This document shows, piece by piece, positions 51,805 to 60,141 of a stretch of DNA of 64,000 nt. The stretch comes from an uncultured Bacilli bacterium (GTDB lineage Bacteria; Bacillota_I; Bacilli_A; RF39; UBA660). The stretch lies in contig CANRNY010000004.1 of assembly GCA_947632085.1 (NCBI GenBank), forward strand, positions 27,321 through 91,320. Direction: 5' to 3'. The translations under genes and the position numbers were made by a program. Numbering within the stretch: position 1 is the stretch's first letter; each line of letters opens with the position of its first letter. The notes beneath the pieces were generated by a model. It was not told the origin of the DNA. It saw only the letters and a program-made list of their open reading frames with translations, and did not search any database.

Positions 51805-52697
51805 ATGAAAGTTATTACTATATCTAAAAAAGCTTATAGTAAGTTAGAACCTCTTGTTTTACCAAGAGAGATTTTTAATACGGAAGCTAGAATGTACGAT
51901 TTTACTTATCGTGGTGATCGTAAAGTAATTAAAAGTTTATATACTTTAGATGGCTCTGTATTTGCCAATAAACTTTATACTTTAGAAATGTTAGATGCAA
52001 GTCGTGGTTATCTACCAAATACTTTCCATATTCCTGATGCTTTATTATCTGTTAACGGTAACATAAAAGGTTTTACTATTCCTTATGTTGAAGGTATTAT
52101 TTATCAACAATCTTAAAAGATCGTAAAGTTAGTATAAAAGAACAAATCTATTACTTAAAAAAGATTGGTGAAATCTTAGAACAATTAAAAAATATTAGAC
52201 AATATACACCATTAAAAGATTTTTATATTAATGATTTACATGATTCTAACTTTATCGTTAATCCTAATAATCGTTCTTTACAATCTATAGATTTAGATAG
52301 TTGTAAGATAGGTACTAATAATGTCTTTCCATCTCGTTTCTTATGTTCTTCTAAATTGTTAGCAGTTGATGAAAATAAATATAAACCAAATCCTGAAAAT
52401 AATGGAACAGGTCATATTGTTCCATCAGAAGATACTGATTTATACTGTTATATTATGATTATCTTAAATTATTTATATGGTGATAGAGTAAATAATATGA
52501 GTATTGAAGAATTTTATGAATATATGACCTATTTATCCAAAATAGGTGTTCATAAAGAATTATTAAATGTCTTTGAAAAAATAGTTAGTAATTGTCATAA
52601 TGATAATCCTGGTTATTTATTAGATAGTTTATCAGAAGAAACTATATATCGTTCGCATATTAAAGTTTACGAAAAAGCTAAATCAAGATTAATGTAA
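51805..52697 (+). pseudogene. Protein-kinase-like gene with a one-base frameshift
   Basis: The first frame (ATG 51805, AAAGGGG RBS) encodes an N-lobe with KVIKSLY and ends early at about 52116. The second frame, joined at about 52099, continues with LSTILKDRKVSIKEQI, then FYINDLHDSNFIV (catalytic-loop like, Asp and Asn) and SIDLDSCKIG (metal-binding Asp region). Restoring one A (EGINLSTILKD) gives a single frame of about 297 residues that resembles a phosphotransferase of the kinase fold. Either it is a pseudogene or the sequence lacks one base. Located just after the retron. Confidence 0.7.
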
Positions 52698-52726
52698 AAA
52701 TAGATAGAGCAATCTATCTATTTTAA
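52697..52726 (+). terminator. Bidirectional terminator
   Basis: AAAATAGATAGA/TCTATCTATTTT, 12-bp perfect stem, GCAA tetraloop; shared with the convergent DUF1653 gene. Confidence 0.85.
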
Positions 52727-52983
52727 TTTGAAAAATTCTTTCTCGCACTTGGAATATCTTGATATTCAAATTTTTTCTTTTGTTTTACTTTAGGATATTT
52801 AACTTTATCAACATCACCTAAAAAGTCACTTAATTCTCTTATATATAAACCACCATCTTCATATAATTTACGATAAATAACATATTTGGTAACACCATCA
52901 TCACTACTTAAAGCAATATCTTCTACTAAATAGTAATCACCTTTAAAATGTTTATATATCCCTTTAATCTTTAAATTTTCCAT
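52723..52983 (-). CDS. DUF1653 protein
   Basis: 86 aa from ATG 52983 (GGTGAT RBS). GIYKHFKGDYYLVEDIALSSDDG, VIYRKLYEDGGLYIRELSDFL (read in parts) match DUF1653, a small beta-rich domain that is widespread and uncharacterised. The upstream in-frame ATG reaches into the promoter region and is rejected. Confidence 0.8.
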   Translation of the reverse strand: MENLKIKGIYKHFKGDYYLVEDIALSSDDGVTKYVIYRKLYEDGGLYIRELSDFLGDVDKVKYPKVKQKKKFEYQDIPSARKNFSN

Positions 52984-53103
52984 TTTTATCACCAAATTTA
53001 TTATATCAAATGTTTTGTCAAAACTCATAAATAATTATTGGTGCTAAATTGAAAATTAACTATAAAAGTGATATATTTATATATGTTAGAAAGTGTGATT
53101 TAC

Positions 53104-54126
53104 ATGGCTAAAGTTAAAGGTAAAAAAAGATTAACTAAAGTAGGATTAATCGTCTTAGTAATCATTCCACTTTTAGTTATTTGTGGAGTAGTTGGTATTG
53201 GCTATATGCATAGTAAAGACAATAAATCTTTAAATAATAATTCTAATCCAACATCACCAACTTCAGCAAATGAAAGTAATAATTCATCTGAAAATAATGA
53301 AGAGCCGCAAGTAATTGAAACATCTACCGTTATTAGAACTAAAGTAGGTGAATCAGTTGATTTAGTAAGTGCTTTAGCAGGTGAAAATCCTAATAAAGGA
53401 ACTGTCGAAGGTGAATATGATTTTAATAAATCAGGTGTTTATAAGTTAAGATATGTAACTACTGATTCTAATAGTAAAAAAACTATTCAAGGCTTTACTT
53501 TAAAAGTATATATGGATGGTATTAATCTTGATTTAAGTAAGTTAACTCCTGGTAATTATAAAACTTTTACGACATCTAAAGGATATGAAGGTATTGTTTT
53601 AAACGATGTTACTTATATTGAAGGATTTATAATAGCTAATAAGACATATACCGTCCCTAAAGATTATGGTACAAGTCTTGAAAAAGAAACTCAAGCTGCT
53701 TTTGATAAAATGGTTGCTGGTGCTAAAAAAGATAATATAAATGTTAATATTCAAAGTGGTTTTCGTTCATATGAAACCCAATCACGTATTTATAATCGTC
53801 ATGTTACAACATATAGTCAAGCTGAAGCTGATACTTATTCAGCTCGTCCTGGTCATTCAGAACACCAAACTGGAACTGCAATGGATTTAAACTGGATTAA
53901 AGAAGCACTAGAAGATCGTGCGGATGGTAAATGGTTATTTGCTAATGCCTATAAATACGGCTTTGTTTTAAGATATCCAAAAGGTAAAGATAATGAAACA
54001 GGTTATATGTATGAACCATGGCATTATCGCTATGTTGGAACTGAACTAGCTAAAATACTATATAATGATGGTGATTGGATAACTTTAGAAAGTTATTTCG
54101 GTATAACAAGCAAATATAACGATTAG
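53104..54126 (+). CDS. VanY-type D,D-carboxypeptidase (peptidase M15B), membrane-anchored
   Basis: 340 aa. Membrane segment at 11-35, Ser/Asn/Pro-rich linker (40-70), a beta-rich domain (75-138), and the M15B domain from about 180. Zinc ligands: His254 and Asp261 in GHSEHQTGTAMDL, and His307 in EPWHYRYVG; SGFRSYETQ is the substrate-binding start. Cleaves the terminal D-Ala from peptidoglycan precursors or stems. In VanY it contributes to glycopeptide resistance only in the presence of VanA/B-type genes, absent here, so a cell-wall role is more likely. Confidence 0.88.
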   Translation: MAKVKGKKRLTKVGLIVLVIIPLLVICGVVGIGYMHSKDNKSLNNNSNPTSPTSANESNNSSENNEEPQVIETSTVIRTKVGESVDLVSALAGENPNKGTVEGEYDFNKSGVYKLRYVTTDSNSKKTIQGFTLKVYMDGINLDLSKLTPGNYKTFTTSKGYEGIVLNDVTYIEGFIIANKTYTVPKDYGTSLEKETQAAFDKMVAGAKKDNINVNIQSGFRSYETQSRIYNRHVTTYSQAEADTYSARPGHSEHQTGTAMDLNWIKEALEDRADGKWLFANAYKYGFVLRYPKGKDNETGYMYEPWHYRYVGTELAKILYNDGDWITLESYFGITSKYND

Positions 54127-54143
54127 ACCAAAATTTGACAAAG

Positions 54144-54187
54144 AACCCCTCTATAATGTAAAATTTATGACAAGAAGAGGGGTTTTG
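54144..54187 (+). terminator. Terminator after the VanY-type gene
   Basis: AACCCCTCT/AGAGGGGTT, 9-bp stem with a loop of 23 bases, then TTTTG. The next ATG is only 5 bases downstream. Confidence 0.6.
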
Positions 54188-54191
54188 TTGT

Positions 54192-55139
54192 ATGGTAAAT
54201 AATTTAGAAATCAACGAATTTCTAAAGCATTTTAATTACAATTCATATAATATAAATCAAATAGGTTATGAAAAAAGCACTATTCTATACATCTATGAAT
54301 ACTTAAAGAAATTAGATTTATCCGAAGAATTAATTACAACTATAATAAATAATATAGCTTATTATAAATATTCAGAACTTAATATTCCTTTATATTTGGA
54401 ATTATTAAGTAGATCACTTTGTTTTATAAATACATATGATTTATCTGATGTAGTTAAGATTGTTAAAGAAATTCATGATATTTATTACGAAAACGCTCGT
54501 GAAATACCACTAGAAGAATATATTCATGATACTGAAGAATCACGTCTAAAAAAAGTCTTCTTAGATCGTAATAATAAATATTTAATTAAAGTATTTGCTG
54601 ATAATCAGTATGTTAACGAATTAAAATTCGCTGCTGCTTTAATTTTAGATAAAAAAGATTATAAAGAATTTTTAAGTTATATCGATGAATTTAAATCTAA
54701 CAAAGATCATTATTCACCATTAGTTATTTTTAAAAAATATTTAGAAGTAAGAAATTCGTTAAAAGGTATAACTAAGTTATTCTGGGATATTTATTATGGT
54801 AATGAATATGTTGTGGCATTTACGAAAAATAATTTAAAAATTTCCACAATTTATAAAAATGATTCACCAGTTATTAACGAATCAAAAGAAGAAAAAGGCG
54901 AATTTATTCAATTAGATTTATTTACATATCAAGATTATGAAGATAACCAAATTAAGTTACCTGAAAATCTTAAAGTATTCCAAATTTCATCTTTATATGC
55001 TAAAGATCAATTACCAGAAGTTGATACCGAAAAAGAATTATTAGCATATTACAACAATTTCTTAAATTCTCATGAAATAATAAATTTACCTAAATTAAAA
55101 ACACCAACAAATCCTAATTATGTCTTTGAAATTAATTAA
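54192..55139 (+). CDS. Unknown protein
   Basis: 315 aa, helical, soluble, Tyr/Leu/Glu-rich. Features include GYEKSTILYIYEYLKKL (N-terminal helix), a PLEEYIHDTEESRLKKVF stretch and FWDIYYGNEYVVAFTKN. The start at 54192 lacks a clear RBS (GGGGTTTTGTTGT). Family not recognised. Confidence 0.45.
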   Translation: MVNNLEINEFLKHFNYNSYNINQIGYEKSTILYIYEYLKKLDLSEELITTIINNIAYYKYSELNIPLYLELLSRSLCFINTYDLSDVVKIVKEIHDIYYENAREIPLEEYIHDTEESRLKKVFLDRNNKYLIKVFADNQYVNELKFAAALILDKKDYKEFLSYIDEFKSNKDHYSPLVIFKKYLEVRNSLKGITKLFWDIYYGNEYVVAFTKNNLKISTIYKNDSPVINESKEEKGEFIQLDLFTYQDYEDNQIKLPENLKVFQISSLYAKDQLPEVDTEKELLAYYNNFLNSHEIINLPKLKTPTNPNYVFEIN

Positions 55140-55166
55140 GGGAAAGCATAGTCTTTTCCTTTTATT
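55138..55166 (+). terminator. Terminator just after the 54192 gene
   Basis: AAGGGAAAG/CTTTTCCTT (one G-U), loop of 6, then TTATTT. Confidence 0.75.
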
Positions 55167-55193
55167 TATGTTAAAATATTCGTAGGTGGTACT

Positions 55194-55604
55194 ATGAATA
55201 ATGAATTAGTTTTAGATTTAATTAATCAAGCTAAAAATATTGCAAATCAAAATTTTTGTTGTAAGTATTCTAATTTTACTGTTGGAGCAGCTCTCTTATG
55301 CCAAGATGGCTCTATATACACTGGCTTTAATATCGAAAATGATGGTATTCAAGCTATTTGTGCTGAGCGTTCAACTTTTGCCAAAGCTTTAACTGATGGT
55401 CAAAAAGATTTTACGGCCATCGCTGTTGTCGCAAGAAAGTTAGATGACCAATTATTTAGTAAGACATTACCATGTGGATATTGTCGTCAGTTCTTAAGTG
55501 AATATACCAAACCAGACTTTAAAATCTATACTTATGATGATCAAGAAAACAAGATTTATTCATATACTATTGCTGAATTATTACCAGAAAGTTTTAAATT
55601 TTAG
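55194..55604 (+). CDS. cdd: Cytidine deaminase
   Basis: 136 aa, homotetrameric type. Zinc site: ICAERSTFAKA (Cys and catalytic Glu) and LPCGYCRQFLSEY (two Cys); the substrate-binding FNIENDG is also typical. Converts cytidine and deoxycytidine to uridine and deoxyuridine. Eleven bases before udp, so the two form a salvage operon. Confidence 0.95.
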   Translation: MNNELVLDLINQAKNIANQNFCCKYSNFTVGAALLCQDGSIYTGFNIENDGIQAICAERSTFAKALTDGQKDFTAIAVVARKLDDQLFSKTLPCGYCRQFLSEYTKPDFKIYTYDDQENKIYSYTIAELLPESFKF

Positions 55605-55615
55605 GAGGTTTAATT

Positions 55616-56389
55616 ATGGAACAAACAGATAGAATGTATCATATTGGTTTAACAAAAGAAGATATTCAAGGTGCTAAGTATGCTATCTTACCTGGTGATC
55701 CTGGTCGTGTTGAAAAAATAGCTTCTAAGTTAAATAATGCTCATAAAATAGGTGTAAACCGTGAATATACAAGTTATTTAGGTGAACTTGACGGCGAAAA
55801 GGTTTTAGTAATTTCTACTGGTATGGGTGGTCCTTCAACAGCTATTTGTGTTGAAGAATTAGCTGTTCTTGGTCTTGAAAACTTAATTCGCGTTGGTACT
55901 AGTGGTGGAATGCAACTAAATGTTAATGCTGGTGATATTGTTATTGCTTTAGGGGCTATAAGACAAGAGGGAACTAGTAAAGAATATGTTCCAATCGAAT
56001 ATCCAGCTATTGCTGACCTTGACTTAGTTAATGCTTTAAAACAAGCTGCTGATGAATTAGGTTATACTAATCATGTTGGAACTGTTCAATGTAAAGATTC
56101 TTTTTATGGCCAACATGATCCTGAAAAAATGCCTGTTAGTTATGAATTAGAAAATAAATGGAATGCATGGATAAAAGCCGGGGCTTTATGTAGTGAAATG
56201 GAAACAGCTTCATTATATATTGTTTCTAGTGTTTTAAGAATTAAAGCTGCCGCTGTTTTACTAGTTGTTTGGAATCAAGAACTTGAAAAACGAGGAATTT
56301 CTAATAATACTGATTTTGATGTTGATAAAGAAATTAACGTTGCTATTAAAGCCATTTCTAATTTGATTAGAGGTCAAAAAAATGAATAA
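55616..56389 (+). CDS. udp: Uridine phosphorylase
   Basis: 257 aa. GDPGRVEKIA (phosphate loop), STGMGGPSTAICVEEL, VGTSGGMQ and MSEMETASLY-like CSEMETASLY match the NP-I family, uridine phosphorylase branch. Splits uridine to uracil and ribose-1-phosphate. It uses the product of Cdd, and both are in the order cdd-udp. AGGAGG RBS. Its end overlaps the next gene by 8 bases. Confidence 0.93.
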   Translation: MEQTDRMYHIGLTKEDIQGAKYAILPGDPGRVEKIASKLNNAHKIGVNREYTSYLGELDGEKVLVISTGMGGPSTAICVEELAVLGLENLIRVGTSGGMQLNVNAGDIVIALGAIRQEGTSKEYVPIEYPAIADLDLVNALKQAADELGYTNHVGTVQCKDSFYGQHDPEKMPVSYELENKWNAWIKAGALCSEMETASLYIVSSVLRIKAAAVLLVVWNQELEKRGISNNTDFDVDKEINVAIKAISNLIRGQKNE

Positions 56390-56918
56390 GGTTTTAACTC
56401 ATTTAAAAAATAATTTTGTTATTTATCTAGTTCTTATTGCTTGCTTAATCGTTGCTTTAATTGCCTTTTTCTTTACAAGTAAAAAAGAACAAACAGTAAC
56501 AGATAAATTAGATAGTTCTATGTATACTCCTGTTGATATTGCAGGTATTGATTTCCTTTTTAGTGATCCTGAACCTAAACTTTTATTAATTAGTAGTGAT
56601 TCTTGTACAGCGACAATGGAATATTCTAAAACTTTAAATTACGAAATGCTTCGTTATGATTATAAAGTTTATTACTTAAATCTTGATAATATTGATATGG
56701 AATCAGAAGAATATAAAAATTTTATAAAAAAATTAGATCTTGATTATGATCAAAAAGGTGAAAAAGGAAAATTTTATGAATTTATGGGGTTAACACCAAT
56801 GACCGTAATTATTAAAAATAAAAAGATGGTTTATGGCTATATTGGTAAAATGAGTGGTAATTCACTATCAGCAATAACTGAACGATATGGTGTTTCACAC
56901 GGAGTTGTTCATGGTTAA
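56382..56918 (+). CDS. Membrane-anchored thioredoxin-fold protein with degenerate active site
   Basis: 178 aa. Membrane segment at 12-33. The outer domain shows thioredoxin order: strand LLLISSDSC, then CTAT (75-78) in place of CxxC, helix, strand YKVYYLNLDNI, and GLTPMTVIIKN with the cis-Pro. Only the first Cys is kept, so it is unlikely to be a full disulfide oxidoreductase. Overlaps udp by 8 bases. Compare the CSHC-bearing protein at 24454. Confidence 0.6.
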   Translation: MNKVLTHLKNNFVIYLVLIACLIVALIAFFFTSKKEQTVTDKLDSSMYTPVDIAGIDFLFSDPEPKLLLISSDSCTATMEYSKTLNYEMLRYDYKVYYLNLDNIDMESEEYKNFIKKLDLDYDQKGEKGKFYEFMGLTPMTVIIKNKKMVYGYIGKMSGNSLSAITERYGVSHGVVHG

Positions 56919-56949
56919 TTTATATATATGATAAAAAGTTGGTGTAAAA

Positions 56950-58101
56950 ATGGTTATTCTTAGTTTATGTGATACTTCTGGTTCTTTAAGAACCTTTTTA
57001 ATCATAAAAATAATTGTTGGAATAATATTTACTATTATTCCTATAATCATAATATATAGGTGTTATCACGAATTATTCGTATCAGTTGTAACTCCAGATA
57101 AACTTAAAGAAAGAAAATCTATTTTAGCTAAAAATGTCGTCGCTGCTCTAATAATCTTTTTGATTCCATCACTATTTTCGTTTATTTTTACTTATTTAGT
57201 CGATGCTAATACTAATGAAACTTTATCATGCTATAACGAAGCATCGTTAAAAAAAGTTAATAGTTTAATGCAAAAAGAGAAAGAGGAGGCTGAACAGCAG
57301 AAAAAAGATGAACAAGAAAAATTTGCCGAAGCCATTAAAAAGAAAAATGAAGAAGAAGCAAAACTTAAAGAAAATATAAAGAATGGTCGTGAAAATGGTG
57401 CCAATTTACCAGATAAAGTTGGCGATTATCCTTTAATGGGTAAAAATGCTAATGGTGGAATGACAAATCAGCTCGAAGTTGATGGTAACAATCTTACCAA
57501 TGCCGAGAAAGAAGAATTAGATGATTATATTCTATCAAATGTTGATAAAGCTGGGGAAGACTGGGGAACTCGTGTAGCCACTGCTGGTTATTCTTTAATC
57601 AAAGGCTTAAATAATTATAATCTAAGATTACATTATGAGAAAGCTGGTACTGGTTCAGATAGCGCTAGTAGCATTATTGGTTATGAATCTGGCTGTAATG
57701 GTCGCCATTATTGTGTTAATTGGGGTAAACATATAACACAAAGTCGTATTAATTCTATTAATTCTAAATGGGACTATGTTAACGAATACTCAGGTGTTGA
57801 TTGTACTGGTTTTGTTAAATGGTCCATTGGGACAGGTTGTGGTTATGTTGGTTGGGATTGGCAACACGTATCTCGTGGCAATACCCCTTTATCCGAAGCT
57901 CGTTCTGGTGATTACTTAGCTCTTCCTGGACACGTTGCACTCGTTCTTAAAAATTTAGGTAATGGAACTTTAATAATCGGTGAATCGACAAGTGGATATG
58001 GTAAAATAGGAACTATATTTAATACAGTAAATACAAATAATAAAAAATACACTTTAGTACCAATGCAAGATTGGTATCAAAGTCATTGCAAAACTAATTA
58101 A
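56950..58101 (+). CDS. Membrane-anchored NlpC/P60-type cell-wall hydrolase
   Basis: 383 aa. Two membrane segments (14-38 and 62-86), then a Glu/Lys coiled-coil stalk (100-150), and a C-terminal NlpC/P60-like domain with Cys285 (GVDCTGFVKW) and His328 (LPGHVALVL). Cleaves peptidoglycan peptides near the membrane (inference from the family). Unlike the protein at 40067, it is anchored. GGTGT before the ATG. Confidence 0.7.
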   Translation: MVILSLCDTSGSLRTFLIIKIIVGIIFTIIPIIIIYRCYHELFVSVVTPDKLKERKSILAKNVVAALIIFLIPSLFSFIFTYLVDANTNETLSCYNEASLKKVNSLMQKEKEEAEQQKKDEQEKFAEAIKKKNEEEAKLKENIKNGRENGANLPDKVGDYPLMGKNANGGMTNQLEVDGNNLTNAEKEELDDYILSNVDKAGEDWGTRVATAGYSLIKGLNNYNLRLHYEKAGTGSDSASSIIGYESGCNGRHYCVNWGKHITQSRINSINSKWDYVNEYSGVDCTGFVKWSIGTGCGYVGWDWQHVSRGNTPLSEARSGDYLALPGHVALVLKNLGNGTLIIGESTSGYGKIGTIFNTVNTNNKKYTLVPMQDWYQSHCKTN

Positions 58102-58117
58102 AGAAAGGAAAATGAAA

Positions 58118-58768
58118 ATGAAAAATAATATTGTAACAAATACTTTTGGGTGGTTATTTATTGGTTTATTAGTGTGCTTTGGCACCGCTTATGTCTCAAC
58201 CTTCAATGAAACAATAGCTACTTCAGTCTTCACTTTATTTGGTGATGCGACAATTGTTATCTATGCTATTGCTGAAATAGTTATTGCTATCATATTAACT
58301 TTTACAATTTTTAAATTAAATCCCCTTATAGCTAAGATTCTATACATTCTATATACGGCATTAACAGGTTTATCTCTAAATAGTATATTTATAGTATATA
58401 CTAGTTCTTCAATTACATATGTCTTCTTAGCTACAGCTATAATCTTCGGTATCTTTGCCTTTATTGGTAAGACAACAAAAATTGATTTATCAAAATGGAG
58501 TACATTTCTATTTGTCGCCTTATTATCTATTATTATATTAGAGTTAATTAATATTTTCTTAGCAAATAATACTTTAAATATGCTTTTATGTATTATAACA
58601 ATTTTAGTTTTTAGCGCTTATGTTGCTTATGATATTCAAAAAGTCGTTGATCCAATATTCTTAAGTGAAGTAGATAATAAAGCAATCTTTTGTGCTTTTG
58701 AATTATTTTTAGATTTTATTAATATTTTTATTCATTTACTAAGTCTATTTGGTAAATCAGATGATTAA
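58118..58768 (+). CDS. Bax inhibitor-1/YccA-family membrane protein
   Basis: 216 aa with seven hydrophobic segments. NTFGWLFIGLLVCFGTAYV, YTALTGLSLNSIF, AYVAYDIQKVVD and LFLDFINIFIHLL are the typical landmarks of the BI-1 family (calcium-leak or protease-modulating membrane proteins). Start ATG 58118 fits the AAAGGA at 58104 better than ATG 58112. Confidence 0.85.
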   Translation: MKNNIVTNTFGWLFIGLLVCFGTAYVSTFNETIATSVFTLFGDATIVIYAIAEIVIAIILTFTIFKLNPLIAKILYILYTALTGLSLNSIFIVYTSSSITYVFLATAIIFGIFAFIGKTTKIDLSKWSTFLFVALLSIIILELINIFLANNTLNMLLCIITILVFSAYVAYDIQKVVDPIFLSEVDNKAIFCAFELFLDFINIFIHLLSLFGKSDD

Positions 58769-58791
58769 TACTTCTTTATGAAGTATTTTTT
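58767..58791 (+). terminator. Terminator overlapping the stop of the BI-1 gene
   Basis: AATACTTC/GAAGTATT stem, loop TTTAT, then T-rich. Confidence 0.8.
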
Positions 58792-58793
58792 AA

Positions 58794-58822
58794 TTGTCAA
58801 AAAATATAACGTATGTTAAAAT
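58794..58822 (+). promoter_or_regulatory. Promoter of tRNA-Glu
   Basis: TTGTCA (58794-58799), 17 bases, TAAAAT (58817-58822); three bases after the preceding terminator. Confidence 0.6.
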
Positions 58823-58835
58823 TAACTATGTTGAA

Positions 58836-58912
58836 GGCCTGTTGGTGAAGCGGTTTAACACATAACCCTCTCAAGGTTACATACACGGGTCCGAATCCCG
58901 TACAGGTCACCA
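58836..58912 (+). tRNA. tRNA-Glu (anticodon CUC), CCA encoded
   Basis: 77 bases. Acceptor GGCCTGT/ACAGGTC (one G-U), anticodon stem TAACC/GGTTA with loop CTCTCAA (anticodon CTC, reads GAG), T-loop GGTCCGAATCC. The overall sequence is that of bacterial tRNA-Glu. Confidence 0.93.
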
Positions 58913-58923
58913 GTTAATAAATA

Positions 58924-58949
58924 AACTCGAACTTTATAGCTCGAGTTTT
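58924..58949 (+). terminator. Terminator of tRNA-Glu
   Basis: AACTCGA/TCGAGTT stem with a 10-base loop, then TTAT. Confidence 0.75.
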
Positions 58950-58999
58950 ATTGTTATATAATATAATAAGATTATTAATAAATAAAAAGGAGTATAAAA

Positions 59000-59620
59000 A
59001 TGACTAAAGAAATCTTTGAAGTTGCTTTTAAATTATCATATAAACTTGCTTATTATCAAAAAATTCTTGCTAAATGTGGTGCTGTAAATACTTTTAATTG
59101 TGAAACACACGATTTATATTATACAAATAAAGACTTAACTAATTTAACTGAAATACAAATGAAAAAGAGTTGTATTCGTTATCGTATGGTTAAAGGACTT
59201 AGTGGTCGTGATTTTAATGGCTCTGTAAGCATTGATTGTCACTTCCAAAATTATCAAGTTTTCGCTTCAAATCATACTGACAATTTCTCTTGTCCTTTAT
59301 CCGAATTAAAAGCTTATGAAGAACTATTTGCTAAATCTCAATATCATAAAGTCTTTGATACTTCCAAAAAAGATTATCAATATCAAATAGGTAATATCGA
59401 AAGTCGTATTCAACTTCAAGATATTAAAGGAATAGGTCTTGTTCTTTATTACGATAATCCTTTATATTATTCTCTACCATTAGCTACCCAACGTCAAAAG
59501 TTAATCTCTGAACTTCGTTCTTATGGTTTTACTGAATTAAATGATGAAACTCCTAATCTTGATAAATTAAGAACTTTATATTACCAAAAAGAATGTTATA
59601 GTCTTCCTCCTAATAGCTAA
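59000..59620 (+). CDS. Possible CYTH-domain protein
   Basis: 206 aa. CIRYRMVKGLSGR and a later ESRIQLQDIKGIGLVLYYDNP (read in parts) followed by a helix and a GF(T)EL turn resemble CYTH proteins (class IV adenylate cyclase and thiamine-triphosphatase group), where the last part would be RIxLDxVxxLGxFxE. The acidic ligands are mostly replaced, so catalytic activity is doubtful. AAAAGGAG RBS. Confidence 0.35.
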   Translation: MTKEIFEVAFKLSYKLAYYQKILAKCGAVNTFNCETHDLYYTNKDLTNLTEIQMKKSCIRYRMVKGLSGRDFNGSVSIDCHFQNYQVFASNHTDNFSCPLSELKAYEELFAKSQYHKVFDTSKKDYQYQIGNIESRIQLQDIKGIGLVLYYDNPLYYSLPLATQRQKLISELRSYGFTELNDETPNLDKLRTLYYQKECYSLPPNS

Positions 59621-59709
59621 ACTTTCTTTGTCAAATTTCCGTCTATATATTTAATTAATAATTAAAAAGTAGTATATTTAATATAGAAAGAGAATGTGTG
59701 GGTGATGGT

Positions 59710-60123
59710 ATGAAATTTGAAAAAAATTTATTTATCGCTTTAATATCATTACTTGTTATTGTTCTTTTAATTGCCTTTATTAAAAAATATAATACTTACA
59801 AAGCCGAATATGAAGTAACCCAAATGCCTTTATCTTCTTTAAGTATTTTAAACAATGAAATAGCTTTAAACAGTAATCAAAGAACATACAATCTAACTAT
59901 CGATTGCTCTAGTTTATTAAAAGACAAAAACACTCAAATAATATCTTATAAACTGCTTAAAAATACACAAGAACCTATTATTTCACTAACTACCAAAGTT
60001 TATGATGGCGAAAAAGTTGTTGATAACTATGACCATATAACATCTATTAATACTATTATGAGTATTACCGACCAAAATAAGAAATATGAACAAGTTTTTG
60101 TTATAAATGCCACATGTAAATAA
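59710..60123 (+). CDS. Membrane-anchored small protein, unknown
   Basis: 137 aa from ATG 59710 (GGGTGAT RBS). Hydrophobic segment at 6-24, then an outer beta-rich domain (YEVTQMPLSSLSIL, TYNLTIDCSSLL). No motif recognised. Eighteen bases before the phosphoesterase gene. Confidence 0.5.
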   Translation: MKFEKNLFIALISLLVIVLLIAFIKKYNTYKAEYEVTQMPLSSLSILNNEIALNSNQRTYNLTIDCSSLLKDKNTQIISYKLLKNTQEPIISLTTKVYDGEKVVDNYDHITSINTIMSITDQNKKYEQVFVINATCK

Positions 60124-60141
60124 AGATAAGTAGGTGAGGAT

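Noticed and set aside
53104..54126. Vancomycin-resistance gene
   Set aside because: VanY-type peptidases are common cell-wall enzymes; no vanH, vanA/B or vanX is present.
54135..54157. TTGACA and TATAAT as a promoter before the 54192 gene
   Set aside because: The boxes are only 11 bases apart, too close; the region is better explained as a terminator.
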